This document shows, piece after piece, positions 43,994 to 53,815 of a stretch of DNA of 64,000 nt (the stretch's first letter is position 1; every line of letters starts with the position of its first letter). The position numbers and the translations under genes were made by a program. The notes beneath the pieces are model-generated. The model saw nothing but the letters and a program-made list of their open reading frames with translations. It made no database searches and was not told the DNA's origin. This stretch comes from Flavobacterium sp. PMTSA4. Its GTDB lineage: Bacteria > Bacteroidota > Bacteroidia > Flavobacteriales > Flavobacteriaceae. Location: positions 186,001 through 250,000 of the forward strand of contig NZ_CP134890.1 in assembly GCF_032098525.1 (NCBI RefSeq), given 5' to 3'.

Positions 43994-45124
43994 ATGAAAT
44001 TTGAATTATTACAAACTGATGCGCAATCAAAAGCTAGAGCTGGAAAAATTACAACTGATCATGGTGTAATTGAAACGCCTATTTTTATGCCAGTTGGAAC
44101 TGTTGCATCTGTAAAAGGTGTACATCAAAGAGAATTAAAAGAAGAAATTAATCCAGATATAATTTTAGGAAATACTTATCACTTATACTTGCGTCCGCAA
44201 ACTGATATTTTAGAAAAAGCAGGCGGATTACATAAATTTATGAATTGGGATAGAAATATTTTAACCGATTCAGGTGGTTACCAAGTTTATTCATTGTCTT
44301 CAAACAGAAAAATAAAAGAAGAAGGCGTAAAATTCAAATCTCACATAGATGGTTCTTACCACGTTTTCACTCCTGAAAATGTGATGGAAATTCAGCGTAC
44401 AATTGGTGCCGATATTATTATGGCATTCGATGAGTGTACACCTTATCCTTGCGATTATCGTTATGCGCAAAGAAGTATGCACATGACACATCGATGGTTG
44501 GACAGATGTATTAATCATTTAGAAAAAGTGCCAACAAAATATGGTTATGACCAAACTTTTTTTCCAATAGTTCAAGGAAGTACTTATAAAGATTTGCGCC
44601 AACAATCGGCAGAATATATTGCTAATGCTGGTGCCGAAGGAAATGCAATTGGTGGTTTATCTGTTGGCGAACCTGCTGAAGAAATGTATGCTATGACCGA
44701 AGTGGTTACAGCTGTTCTTCCGCAAGACAAACCAAGATACTTAATGGGAGTTGGTACACCAATCAATATTTTGGAAAATATTGCTTTAGGAATTGATATG
44801 TTTGATTGTGTTATGCCAACTAGAAATGCTAGAAATGGTATGTTGTTTACAGCCAATGGAACAATAAATATCAAAAATAAAAAATGGGAAGATGATTTTT
44901 CTCCTATTGACGAAATGGGAATTACATTTGTTGATACTGAATATACTAAGGCTTATTTAAGACATTTATTTGCTGCAAATGAATATTTAGGGAAACAAAT
45001 TGCAACCATTCACAACCTTGGTTTTTATATGTGGTTGGTTCGTGAAGCTAGAAAACATATCTTAGCAGGAGATTTCAGAGTTTGGAAAGATATGATGGTT
45101 AAACAAATGAATCAACGTTTATAG
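43994..45124 (+). CDS. tgt: tRNA-guanine transglycosylase, zinc-site cysteines missing
   Basis: The enzyme swaps guanine-34 for preQ1 in GUN-anticodon tRNAs in queuosine synthesis. The 376-residue TIM-barrel has the catalytic Asp92 (LTDSGGYQVYSL) and Asp271 (MFDCVMPTRNARNG), and GGLSVGEP. The usual C-x-C-x-x-C zinc knuckle is absent: residues 309-318 read GITFVDTEYT where other bacteria have CDCYTC-type residues. The fourth ligand, His340 (ATIHNL), is kept. The C-terminal region has no cysteine, so zinc binding in the usual way is not possible. It begins a tight cluster with the LptF/G permease (2-nt gap). Confidence 0.92.
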   Translation: MKFELLQTDAQSKARAGKITTDHGVIETPIFMPVGTVASVKGVHQRELKEEINPDIILGNTYHLYLRPQTDILEKAGGLHKFMNWDRNILTDSGGYQVYSLSSNRKIKEEGVKFKSHIDGSYHVFTPENVMEIQRTIGADIIMAFDECTPYPCDYRYAQRSMHMTHRWLDRCINHLEKVPTKYGYDQTFFPIVQGSTYKDLRQQSAEYIANAGAEGNAIGGLSVGEPAEEMYAMTEVVTAVLPQDKPRYLMGVGTPINILENIALGIDMFDCVMPTRNARNGMLFTANGTINIKNKKWEDDFSPIDEMGITFVDTEYTKAYLRHLFAANEYLGKQIATIHNLGFYMWLVREARKHILAGDFRVWKDMMVKQMNQRL

Positions 45125-45126
45125 GA

Positions 45127-46212
45127 ATGCTTAAAATTATTGATAAATACATTCTGAAACGCTATTTAATAACATTTACAGTAATGTTATTGATGTTTAT
45201 TCCGATTGGAATAGTAATTGACGTTTCTGAAAAAATCAATAAAATATTAGCAAATAAGGTTCCTTTTATTGAAGTAGCAAGCTATTATTTAGACTTTACT
45301 ATTTATTTTGCCAATTTACTGTTTCCAATTTTTCTCTTTCTATCTGTTATCTGGTTTACATCTAAACTGGCAAATAACACAGAAATCATCGCAATATTAA
45401 GTTCGGGGATATCTTTTACTCGATTTATGCGACCTTATATAATTGGTGCAACAACGGTTTCATTATTTGCTTTGATAATGAGCGTTTATCTCGTTCCAAG
45501 TGCTAGTTTAGGCTTTTTAAGTTTTAGATACAGATATTTAAATAGCTATGCTAAAAATGCAAAAGGAGACCAAACCAACGTTTTACGTCAAATCAGCAAA
45601 GACGAATACATTTATGTCAGTAGTTTTAATGATATTTCAAAAATGGCTTTTAATTTTTCAATGGAAAAATTTAAGGACGAAAAACTGGAATATAAATTAA
45701 CAGCCAGTCGGTTAAAATATAATGCAAAAGATAGCACCTATACTTTATTCAATTATACTAAAAGAAAGGTTGGTGTATTGAATGATATTATTGAAAGTGG
45801 TGAGAAAAAGGACACTGTTTTTAATTTTGATTTAGATGATTTAACACCAGTGGTTTACATAGCAGAAACTTTACCGTTACAAGAACTTAATAAGTTTATT
45901 GATAAGGAAAGGCAACGAGGTTCTTCTAATATTAATGTTTATTTAGTTGTACTTTATAAAAAGTACAGTTTACCAGTTTCGGCGTTTATTTTAACCATCA
46001 TAGCTGTTGCAGTTTCATCTATGAAAAGACGTGGTGGAATGGGAATGAACTTAGCCATTGGAATTATACTAGCATTTGCTTTTGTGTTTTTAGATAAAGT
46101 TTTTGGTGTTTTAGCAGAAGCATCTTCAGCTCCGCCAATGCTTGCTGTTTGGACACCAAATATTGTTTTTGGAATATTGGCCATTTATCTTCTTCGTAAT
46201 GCTAAGCGATAG
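45127..46212 (+). CDS. LptF/LptG family permease
   Basis: This 361-residue inner-membrane protein begins MLKIIDKYILKRYLITFTVMLL, the standard start of YjgP/YjgQ family permeases. It has three N-terminal helices, a periplasmic beta-jellyroll domain (about 125-270) and three C-terminal helices. LptF and LptG form the membrane part of the LptB2FG exporter that moves lipopolysaccharide out of the inner membrane. Whether this is the F or the G subunit cannot be decided here. It starts 2 nt after tgt and its last 14 nt overlap the EamA gene. Confidence 0.92.
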   Translation: MLKIIDKYILKRYLITFTVMLLMFIPIGIVIDVSEKINKILANKVPFIEVASYYLDFTIYFANLLFPIFLFLSVIWFTSKLANNTEIIAILSSGISFTRFMRPYIIGATTVSLFALIMSVYLVPSASLGFLSFRYRYLNSYAKNAKGDQTNVLRQISKDEYIYVSSFNDISKMAFNFSMEKFKDEKLEYKLTASRLKYNAKDSTYTLFNYTKRKVGVLNDIIESGEKKDTVFNFDLDDLTPVVYIAETLPLQELNKFIDKERQRGSSNINVYLVVLYKKYSLPVSAFILTIIAVAVSSMKRRGGMGMNLAIGIILAFAFVFLDKVFGVLAEASSAPPMLAVWTPNIVFGILAIYLLRNAKR

Positions 46213-47089
46213 CTTTAAAAGTTATTTACACCTTCATTTGATAGTATTCATTTGGGGATTTACGGCAATTTTAGGTGCTTTAATTTCCTTAGATGCTTTG
46301 CCATTGGTTTGGTTTAGAATGTCATTAGCGGTTGTGTTTATTTCCTTGTATATTTATTGGAAAAAATTGCCTTTAAAAGTTTCAAGAAAATTTTTGATGC
46401 AATTTATCTTCGCAGGATTTATTATCGCTCTACATTGGTTTACTTTTTTCAAGGCGATTAAAGTTTCAAATGTGTCAGTTACTTTGGCTTGTTTATCTAC
46501 AGGCGCTTTTTTTGCCTCTTTCTTAGAACCAATTTTATTTGGAAAGAAAATAATTTGGTATGAAGTTTTTTTGGGACTTTTGGTAGTTCTTGGGCTGTAC
46601 ATCATCTTTAATGTAGAAGGTAATTATTTTTATGGAATATTACTGGCTTTGACTTCGGCATTTTTGTCTGCTTTATTTTCAGTTATTAATAGCAAGTTTG
46701 TAAAAACTCATGATGCTACAATAATTTCCTTTTATGAGCTTTCTGGAGGAGTTCTTTTTTTTTCAGTTCTATTACTTTTTGGAAATCAATTCTCAACTGA
46801 TTTTTTTAGTTTAACTTTCGATGATTTGAAATATTTAATCATTTTAAGTTCTATTTGTACTGCATATGCATTTATTGCTTCAACTTCAGTAATGAAACAT
46901 TTGAGTGCTTACACAGTAATGCTAACTATTAATCTAGAACCTATATATGGCATTATTTTAGCCGTTATTCTTTTTAAAGAAAAAGAAAAAATGAGTGTTG
47001 ATTTTTACATTGGAGCATTACTAATTTTATTTACAGTTTTATTAAATATTGTTATTAAAACACATCGCAAAAAGTTAGTTGAACATTAA
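46199..47089 (+). CDS. EamA family (DMT) transporter
   Basis: Starting at 46199 (MLSDSFKSYLHLHLIVFIWG) gives 296 residues; earlier in-frame starts lie deep in the LptF/G gene and add no membrane helix. There are ten hydrophobic helices in two repeats of five, as in drug/metabolite transporters of the EamA class, with family-like pieces FIWGFTAILGALI, VTLACLSTGAFFASFLEPI and NLEPIYGIILAVILF. Substrate unknown. The start overlaps the upstream stop by 14 nt, suggesting translational coupling in the cluster tgt-lptF/G-eamA. Confidence 0.88.
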   Translation: MLSDSFKSYLHLHLIVFIWGFTAILGALISLDALPLVWFRMSLAVVFISLYIYWKKLPLKVSRKFLMQFIFAGFIIALHWFTFFKAIKVSNVSVTLACLSTGAFFASFLEPILFGKKIIWYEVFLGLLVVLGLYIIFNVEGNYFYGILLALTSAFLSALFSVINSKFVKTHDATIISFYELSGGVLFFSVLLLFGNQFSTDFFSLTFDDLKYLIILSSICTAYAFIASTSVMKHLSAYTVMLTINLEPIYGIILAVILFKEKEKMSVDFYIGALLILFTVLLNIVIKTHRKKLVEH

Positions 47090-47151
47090 TTTAGTGTAAA
47101 CTTTTGTGATAAATTATCGTCTTGTATTAACCTTTTCAAAATATAAAATTT

Positions 47152-47159
47152 TATATTTG
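47152..47159 (+). promoter_or_regulatory. -7 promoter element of accA
   Basis: TATATTTG, an exact TAnnTTTG match, 29 nt before the ATG at 47189. Confidence 0.55.
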
Positions 47160-47188
47160 CTTTACGAAAAAACAAAACAATTACTTCT

Positions 47189-48142
47189 ATGGAATATTTA
47201 GATTTTGAACTACCCATTAAAGAACTTGAAGACCAATTAGATAAATGTTTGGTAATTGGACAAGAGTCAGATGTAGATGTTTCAAAAACTTGCAAACAGA
47301 TAGAAAAGAAGCTTGAAGAAACTAAGAAAAATATCTATAAAAATTTAACGGCTTGGCAAAGAGTACAACTTTCTCGTCACCCAAACCGACCATATACTTT
47401 AGATCATATTAAAGCTTTGTGTGGAGATACTTTTCTAGAATTGCATGGTGATAGAGGTTTCAAGGATGACAAAGCTATGGTTGGCGGTTTAGGAAAAATT
47501 GATGGACAATCGTTTATGATAATTGGCCAACAAAAAGGATACAATACTAAAACACGTCAATACAGAAACTTCGGAATGGCAAATCCAGAAGGCTATAGAA
47601 AAGCATTGCGCTTAATGAAAATGGCTGAAAAATTTGGAATTCCTGTAATAACCTTGATTGATACTCCTGGTGCATATCCAGGTTTAGAAGCAGAAGAAAG
47701 AGGACAAGGTGAAGCTATTGCAAGAAACATTTTAGAAATGGTTAGACTTAAAGTTCCAATTATATGTGTAATAGTTGGTGAAGGTGCTTCTGGTGGTGCA
47801 TTAGGAATTGGTGTTGGTGATAGAGTATTAATGATGGAAAACACTTGGTATTCTGTAATTTCACCTGAATCATGTTCTTCAATTTTATGGAAAAGTTGGG
47901 AATATAAAGAAACAGCTGCCGAAGCTTTAAAATTAACTTCATCTGATATGAAAAAACAAAAGTTAGTTGATGAAGTTATTCCAGAACCACTTGGTGGAGC
48001 TCATTATGATAGAGAAACAACTTTTAAAACAGTTGAAAAATATATTATGAAAGCTTTTAACGAATTAAAGGATTTATCAACAACTGATTTAGTTGCCCAA
48101 AGGATGGACAAATACAGCAAAATGGGTGAATTTAAAGAGTAA
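47189..48142 (+). CDS. accA: Acetyl-CoA carboxylase carboxyltransferase subunit alpha
   Basis: This is the alpha subunit of the carboxyltransferase that transfers CO2 from biotin to acetyl-CoA, the first step of fatty-acid synthesis. The 317 residues show LSRHPNRPYTLDHIK, LHGDRGFKDDKAMVGGLG, TLIDTPGAYPGLEAEERGQ and GEGASGGALGIGVGDRVLM, the classic crotonase-like AccA segments. AccD must be encoded elsewhere, as is usual. It is a single-gene unit with a -7 box upstream and a terminator at 48163. Confidence 0.97.
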   Translation: MEYLDFELPIKELEDQLDKCLVIGQESDVDVSKTCKQIEKKLEETKKNIYKNLTAWQRVQLSRHPNRPYTLDHIKALCGDTFLELHGDRGFKDDKAMVGGLGKIDGQSFMIIGQQKGYNTKTRQYRNFGMANPEGYRKALRLMKMAEKFGIPVITLIDTPGAYPGLEAEERGQGEAIARNILEMVRLKVPIICVIVGEGASGGALGIGVGDRVLMMENTWYSVISPESCSSILWKSWEYKETAAEALKLTSSDMKKQKLVDEVIPEPLGGAHYDRETTFKTVEKYIMKAFNELKDLSTTDLVAQRMDKYSKMGEFKE

Positions 48143-48162
48143 TATCTTACGAAATATTTCTT

Positions 48163-48194
48163 AATCCGAAGCCCAACAGTTTCGGATTTTTTTA
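48163..48194 (+). terminator. Rho-independent terminator of accA
   Basis: AATCCGAA (48163-48170) pairs with TTCGGATT (48181-48188), followed by T residues. Confidence 0.88.
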
Positions 48195-48282
48195 TGGTTA
48201 TCAACAAAAAAACAAAACTTATAAACAGTTAAGTTGTATAACTCGACTTTAAATTTTTGATAAAAAAAGGTACTTTCGCTCT

Positions 48283-49830
48283 ATGGAAAATCTCAAAAAT
48301 ATTAACCCAATAAAAGTAGAAAAAACTACAATTATTAATTTAGAAAAAGGAAAACTTCCGCCACAAGCTTTAGATCTTGAAGAAGCTGTGTTGGGAGCAA
48401 TGATGATTGATAAAAAAGGAGTTGATGAAGTTATTGATATTTTGCAGCCTGATGCTTTTTACAAAGAAGGACACAAACATATTTTTGAAGCAATTTTTCA
48501 GTTATTCACAGATTCTCAGCCTATTGACTTATTAACAGTTTCTGCTCAGCTAAAAAAGAACGGAAAATTAGATTTGGCTGGTGGCGATTTTTATTTAATT
48601 CAACTGACTCAAAAGATATCATCTTCGGCTCATATTGAATTTCATTCTAGAATTATTCTTCAGAAATTTATACAACGCAGCTTAATAAAAATATCTTCTG
48701 AAATAATTGAAGATTCTTATGATGAATCTACTGATGTTTTTGATTTATTAGATAAAGCAGAATCAAAATTGTATGAAGTAACTCAAGGAAATATAAAACG
48801 TAGTTCAGAAACTGCTCAAAGTTTAGTTATTCAAGCAAAAAAACGAATTGAAGAAATTGCGAACAAAGAAGGTTTAAGTGGAATTCCAACGGGTTTTGAA
48901 AAATTAGACAAAGTAACTTCTGGTTGGCAGCCGTCAGATTTGGTGATTATTGCGGCTCGTCCAGGTATGGGTAAAACTGCTTTTGTACTTTCTATGGCTC
49001 GTAATATGGCTATTGATTTTGGTCATCCAGTTGCGTTATTTTCACTTGAGATGTCTTCAGTACAGTTAATTACACGTTTAATTTCCTCTGAAACAGGTTT
49101 GTCTTCTGAAAAATTAAGAACTGGAAAACTCGAAAAACATGAATGGGAACAACTTTCTACAAAAGTTAAAGATTTAGAGAAAGCTCCTTTGTATATTGAT
49201 GATACGCCATCTTTATCAATTTTTGATTTGCGTGCAAAAGCGCGTCGTTTGTCATCTCAACATGGAATTAAATTAATAATTGTAGATTATCTTCAGTTAA
49301 TGACTGCTGGCGGAAGCAATGGAAAAGGCGGTGGAAATCGTGAGCAAGAAATCTCTACAATTTCAAGAAATTTAAAAGCTTTAGCTAAAGAATTGGAAGT
49401 TCCAGTTATTGCTCTTTCACAATTATCGCGTGCTGTTGAAACTCGTGGTTCAAGTAAAAGACCTTTGCTTTCTGATTTACGTGAATCGGGTGCAATTGAG
49501 CAAGATGCTGATATTGTTTCATTTATTTACAGGCCAGAATATTATAAAATTGATGAATGGGATGATGATGAACATACACCAACTGAAGGGCAAGCCGAAT
49601 TTATTATTGCAAAACACAGAAATGGTTCGTTGGAAAATATTCGATTAAAGTTTGTCGGTCATTTAGGTAAATTTGATAATCTTGAGGATTTTAGTAGTAT
49701 GTATGATGATTTACCATCAAGAATGAACATGGATGATAATCCTTTTTTAACCAAAAATTTACCTTCACCTAACGATGCTTTTGGTAGTAATTTGAATGCA
49801 CCTGACGATGAAAATGATGTGCCTTTTTAA
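48283..49830 (+). CDS. dnaB: Replicative DNA helicase DnaB
   Basis: This 515-residue helicase unwinds DNA at the replication fork. The N-terminal domain (about 20-160; PPQALDLEEAVLGAMMIDK) is followed by a RecA-like ATPase with Walker A ARPGMGKTAF, Walker B LIIVDYLQLM, SQLSRAVETR and ESGAIEQDADIVSFIYRPEYY. No intein interrupts the Walker region. A disordered acidic tail (about 470-515) ends NDVPF. It is monocistronic, with a variant -7 box (TACTTTCG, 48271-48278) close to the start and a terminator at 49857. Confidence 0.97.
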   Translation: MENLKNINPIKVEKTTIINLEKGKLPPQALDLEEAVLGAMMIDKKGVDEVIDILQPDAFYKEGHKHIFEAIFQLFTDSQPIDLLTVSAQLKKNGKLDLAGGDFYLIQLTQKISSSAHIEFHSRIILQKFIQRSLIKISSEIIEDSYDESTDVFDLLDKAESKLYEVTQGNIKRSSETAQSLVIQAKKRIEEIANKEGLSGIPTGFEKLDKVTSGWQPSDLVIIAARPGMGKTAFVLSMARNMAIDFGHPVALFSLEMSSVQLITRLISSETGLSSEKLRTGKLEKHEWEQLSTKVKDLEKAPLYIDDTPSLSIFDLRAKARRLSSQHGIKLIIVDYLQLMTAGGSNGKGGGNREQEISTISRNLKALAKELEVPVIALSQLSRAVETRGSSKRPLLSDLRESGAIEQDADIVSFIYRPEYYKIDEWDDDEHTPTEGQAEFIIAKHRNGSLENIRLKFVGHLGKFDNLEDFSSMYDDLPSRMNMDDNPFLTKNLPSPNDAFGSNLNAPDDENDVPF

Positions 49831-49856
49831 TAAATAATGAAAATGTATTAAATACT

Positions 49857-49893
49857 AAACGTGGTTCTTATTTTATGAATCACGTTTTTTTTT
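49857..49893 (+). terminator. Terminator of dnaB
   Basis: AAACGTGGTTC (49857-49867) pairs, with one mismatch, with GAATCACGTTT (49877-49887), followed by a run of T to 49893. Confidence 0.82.
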
Positions 49894-50179
49894 GAGTTGT
49901 TTTTATTGTAATTTATTTGATTAAAAGCTCGAATGATAAAATAAAATTCAAAACAATTATTATAAATAAAACAAACAAACCTATTTTAACCACAAAATTT
50001 AATTTTTTTAAAGAATCAGACATATATGATTGATTTAAATAAGCTTTTATTGATATTTCAAATTTAAGCCTTGTTTATGACCTACATATACGTAGAAATA
50101 CCTATTTTTAGATTTATTTTTAACAAAAAATTGAATGATAAATACGCTTAAAGTAGTATCTTCGATTAAAATTATTTCA
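49894..50179. other. AT-rich gap after dnaB
   Basis: No gene is supported here on either strand. TATCTTCG (50157-50164), a variant of the -7 box, lies 15 nt before the ATG at 50180. Nothing else stands out. Confidence 0.4.
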
Positions 50180-51445
50180 ATGAAGTTCCTAAAAACACTA
50201 GTGTTTGCAGTAATATTACTGGTTTCGGCTACAGTAAAAGCAAATTTCATTTTATTGCCAATGGATGATGTTTCTCAAAAGAATCATTTGAAAGCATATG
50301 GTATAACTTATTGGTGTTTAGACAAACAATACAAAGCTAGTTGGCTACTTAATTATCGTGGTGGTTCCTTTTTATTGCCTGATGCTCCAGAAATAAGAAG
50401 AGAATGTCAAATTAGAGGTGTTAGTTTTGAATTATTGTCAGTTGCTGAGGCAAATCAAATTCTTGATGAAATTTCTTCTCCATCACAAAATATGGAAACT
50501 GTGGTTTTAGAAAAAGCTCCTAAAATTGCGGTTTATACACCAAAAGGAAAGCAACCTTGGGATGATGCAGTTACTATGGTTTTAACTTATGCCGAAATTC
50601 CATTTACACCTATTTATGATGAAGAAGTTTTGTCAGATCAATTAATTTTATATGATTGGTTGCATTTACATCATGAAGATTTTACTGGTCAATACGGTAA
50701 ATTTTTTGGTGCTTACAGAAATGCGCCTTGGTATATTGAGCAGAAAAAAGAGGCTGAAGAACTTGCTGCAAAGTTGGGTTACAGTAAAGTTTCACAAGAA
50801 AAATTAGCCGTAGCAAAAAAAATCAGAGATTTTGTTATTGGCGGTGGATTTATGTTTGCCATGTGTTCGGCTACTGATAGTTTTGATATAGCATTAGCGG
50901 CTGAAGGAGTAGATATTTGTGAACCAATGTTTGATGGCGACAATAGTGATGCTAATTATCAATCAAAAATTGATTATACAAAATCATTTGCCTTTAAAGA
51001 TTTTATTTTAGAACGAAGACCAGAACGTTATGAATTCTCGGATATTGATATGACAGAAAAACGAAGAATTCCTATGGAGAAAGATTATTTTACTTTAATG
51101 GAATTTTCAGCAAAATGGGATGTTATTCCTAGTATGTTATGTCAAAATCACACACAATTAGTAAAAGGTTTTATGGGACAAACCACAGCTTTTGACAGAA
51201 GTTTAATAAAATCGAATGTATTAGTTTTAGGCGAAAACCAATTAAACGAAGAAGGAAGATACATTCACGGTCAAAAAGGAAAAGGTTTTTTTACTTTTTT
51301 CGGCGGTCATGATCCTGAAGATTATCAACATAGAGTAGGCGATGAGCCAACAGTTTTAGACTTGCATCCAAATTCTCCAGGTTTTCGATTAATACTTAAT
51401 AATGTGTTGTTTCCAGCTGCAAGAAAGAAACCGCAGAAAACGTAA
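50180..51445 (+). CDS. Exported class I amidotransferase-like protein ('asparagine synthetase B' of Flavobacteria)
   Basis: The start at 50180 gives 421 residues and a signal peptide (MKFLKTLVFAVILLVSATVKA); the ATG at 50135 adds 15 residues and spoils it. The mature part has KIAVYTPKGKQPWDDAVTMVL, a beta-alpha start like type 1 glutamine amidotransferases or ThuA-like folds, and FVIGGGFMFAMCSATDSFDIAL with a nucleophile-elbow-like Cys. GQKGKGFFTFFGGHDPEDYQH follows near the C-terminus. It is not a real asparagine synthetase: there is no N-terminal Cys2 and no PP-loop. Homologues carry that name in Flavobacteria; the true reaction is unknown. Confidence 0.7.
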   Translation: MKFLKTLVFAVILLVSATVKANFILLPMDDVSQKNHLKAYGITYWCLDKQYKASWLLNYRGGSFLLPDAPEIRRECQIRGVSFELLSVAEANQILDEISSPSQNMETVVLEKAPKIAVYTPKGKQPWDDAVTMVLTYAEIPFTPIYDEEVLSDQLILYDWLHLHHEDFTGQYGKFFGAYRNAPWYIEQKKEAEELAAKLGYSKVSQEKLAVAKKIRDFVIGGGFMFAMCSATDSFDIALAAEGVDICEPMFDGDNSDANYQSKIDYTKSFAFKDFILERRPERYEFSDIDMTEKRRIPMEKDYFTLMEFSAKWDVIPSMLCQNHTQLVKGFMGQTTAFDRSLIKSNVLVLGENQLNEEGRYIHGQKGKGFFTFFGGHDPEDYQHRVGDEPTVLDLHPNSPGFRLILNNVLFPAARKKPQKT

Positions 51446-51456
51446 AATTGTATCAT

Positions 51457-51499
51457 AAAAAAATCCCAAATTCTTTTAATTGAAATTCGGGATTTTTTT
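51457..51499. terminator. Bidirectional terminator
   Basis: AAAAAAATCCC (51457-51467) pairs with GGGATTTTTTT (51489-51499), and an inner AAATT repeats in the loop. It serves the converging genes ending at 51445 and 51517. Confidence 0.85.
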
Positions 51500-51516
51500 A
51501 TCTATAAAATTAATGT

Positions 51517-53649
51517 CTATTTATTATTCTCAATAATATAATGCAATACTTTATCAATTAGATGTACTCTGTCTTTTCCAGTAACATTATGTTTGTGCAT
51601 TGGATAAGGAAAGAAATCTACGTTTTGATACCCTAATTCAACAAACTTTTTCACTAAAGCTAAGTTATGTTGCATTACTACAACATCATCGCTCGTTCCG
51701 TGAATTAGTAAAAGTTTTGCTTTTAAATCTTTTGCATGATTGATTACGTTGGCTTCTTCAAAGCCTTTTTCATTTTCACTTGGTGTATCCATATAACGTT
51801 CGCCATACATGATTTCATACCATTTCCAATCAATAACTGGTCCGCCAGCAACTCCAACTTTAAATACATCAGGTTTTCTAGTTAATAACGAAGTCGTCAT
51901 AAATCCTCCATAACTCCATCCATGAACCGCCAATCGGTTTCCATCAACATAAGGCAATGATTTTAAATATTCAACACCTTTTAATTGATCTTCTATTTCG
52001 TTTACACCTAAATTTCTATGAATTACACTTTCAAAAGCAAAACCACGATTGTCTGAACCACGATTGTCAACTGTAAATACTAAATAACCTTGTTCTGCCA
52101 TCCAATACATCCATAGATTTGCGCCATCTAAATATGAATTAGTAATCATCTGAGCATGTGGTCCGCCATAAACATAAACCATTACTGGATATTTTTTAGT
52201 GGCATCAAAATTACTCGGTTTAATTAATCTCGTATATAAATCTGTTGTTCCGTCAGCACTTTTTATCGTTTTGATTTCAGCGGAACCAATTTGATAACCA
52301 TCATATTTATTTGGGCTTACTAACAGCGTTTTAGAAAATCCTTTTTTATCATATAGCAACGATTTTGAAGGTGTATTATGGTTAGAAAATTCATCAAAAA
52401 ACCAATTCCCATCGTTAGAAATAATCACATTATGAACGCCTTCATCTTTTGTAATAAGTATTTGTTTTCCTTTTAAATCAACTTTATAGCCTAACATATT
52501 GGTAGCATTTGCTCCAGTTGCTTTAAAATAAATTTCAGTTCCAGCAGAATTAGAACCAATGATTTCTCTTATTGGAAATTTATTAGCGGTCAATTGTTTG
52601 ATTAATTTTCCATCTATTGAGTAGTAATACAATTGGTTAAAACCATCTTTTTCAGAAATCCAAACAAAATTATTTGATGCTGCATTTGGAAAAAAAGCAT
52701 CATGCTCTGGCTCAACCCATGTAGTGCTTTTTTCATTAATTAATGTTTTAATAAATGAGCCAGAAACCGCATCATATAAATTTAAATCCATATTATTTTG
52801 ACCTCGATTCACTTCGGCAATCAACACGTATTTTTCATCTGGTGTCCAAGAAAGATTGGTTAAATAATCTTCAGAATTTCCTCTTGGCGAGATAAAAACA
52901 GTTTTTCCAGTACTCAAATTAAAAATTCCCACTTTAGGCTTTTCTGATGCTTGACCTATCATTGGGTATTTTATGGAAACTAATTTTCCTGGTGTTTCAT
53001 TGATGTCTAACAAAGGGTAATCAGCAACATCGGTTTCATCTTTTTGATAAAAGGCTAAAAAATTAGATTTTGGTGACCAAAATATTCCACCTGAAATTCC
53101 AAATTCACTTCTAGCGATAGTTTGTCCTGAAACTATATTTCTATCAGTATTTGAAGTCACTGCAATTTCTTTCCCATCAATATTTAAGTATAAATTGTTG
53201 TAAATTGTATAGGCAACTTTCGATTTCGTTCCATCTACTGCTTGATTTTCTGCGCTTTCTGGAGTTTCAAAAAGTAATTTTCCAGATTTATTAGTTAAAG
53301 AATAACTATAATATTTGTTTCTTTCAGTCACTAAAACTGTGTTTGCATCTATCCATTGCAAACCAAAAAAGTTACGAAGTTTAGTGCCTAAAGCACTGTT
53401 TATTTCAGAAAGTGTTACTAATTCTTTTTTGTTTGGTTTAACTGCATTGTCTGAAACCATTTTGGTCCAAGAATCAGTATAATAAACATAATTTGATGAG
53501 TTTGGAATCCATTGAAATCCGGTAAGTTTATCGGCTCCAAATTTTCTGCCTTGTTGTAAAACGGATTCTTCTAATGTTATTTGTTTTAGCTGCGCAAACG
53601 TAGATGTAGCAATAAATAATCCTAAAACAAAGGTTAATTTTTTAATCAT
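51517..53649 (-). CDS. Dipeptidyl-peptidase IV family protease (S9)
   Basis: This 710-residue exported serine protease has a signal peptide (MIKKLTFVLGLFIATSTFAQ), an N-terminal beta-propeller (about 30-460) and a C-terminal alpha/beta hydrolase. The catalytic triad is Ser in GWSYGGFMT, Asp in HGTSDDVVV and His in YPMHKHNVTG. YVYGGPHAQ precedes the Ser domain, as in S9B enzymes. It should release Xaa-Pro or Xaa-Ala dipeptides in the periplasm or at the surface. It is monocistronic with a shared terminator. Dipeptide specificity is from the family. Confidence 0.92.
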   Translation of the reverse strand: MIKKLTFVLGLFIATSTFAQLKQITLEESVLQQGRKFGADKLTGFQWIPNSSNYVYYTDSWTKMVSDNAVKPNKKELVTLSEINSALGTKLRNFFGLQWIDANTVLVTERNKYYSYSLTNKSGKLLFETPESAENQAVDGTKSKVAYTIYNNLYLNIDGKEIAVTSNTDRNIVSGQTIARSEFGISGGIFWSPKSNFLAFYQKDETDVADYPLLDINETPGKLVSIKYPMIGQASEKPKVGIFNLSTGKTVFISPRGNSEDYLTNLSWTPDEKYVLIAEVNRGQNNMDLNLYDAVSGSFIKTLINEKSTTWVEPEHDAFFPNAASNNFVWISEKDGFNQLYYYSIDGKLIKQLTANKFPIREIIGSNSAGTEIYFKATGANATNMLGYKVDLKGKQILITKDEGVHNVIISNDGNWFFDEFSNHNTPSKSLLYDKKGFSKTLLVSPNKYDGYQIGSAEIKTIKSADGTTDLYTRLIKPSNFDATKKYPVMVYVYGGPHAQMITNSYLDGANLWMYWMAEQGYLVFTVDNRGSDNRGFAFESVIHRNLGVNEIEDQLKGVEYLKSLPYVDGNRLAVHGWSYGGFMTTSLLTRKPDVFKVGVAGGPVIDWKWYEIMYGERYMDTPSENEKGFEEANVINHAKDLKAKLLLIHGTSDDVVVMQHNLALVKKFVELGYQNVDFFPYPMHKHNVTGKDRVHLIDKVLHYIIENNK

Positions 53650-53815
53650 GTGGTACTTTATTTTTTTTGATTTGTGTAAATATAAAAATTTAGATTTAAG
53701 ATAAAGTACATGAATTTATCTTCTGGCTTAAAATTGATAAAATGAAGCTACTTTAACTTATTTTTATCACTATTAACCTTTATTTTCCATAATTTCGTAT
53801 AACTAAAACTACTAC

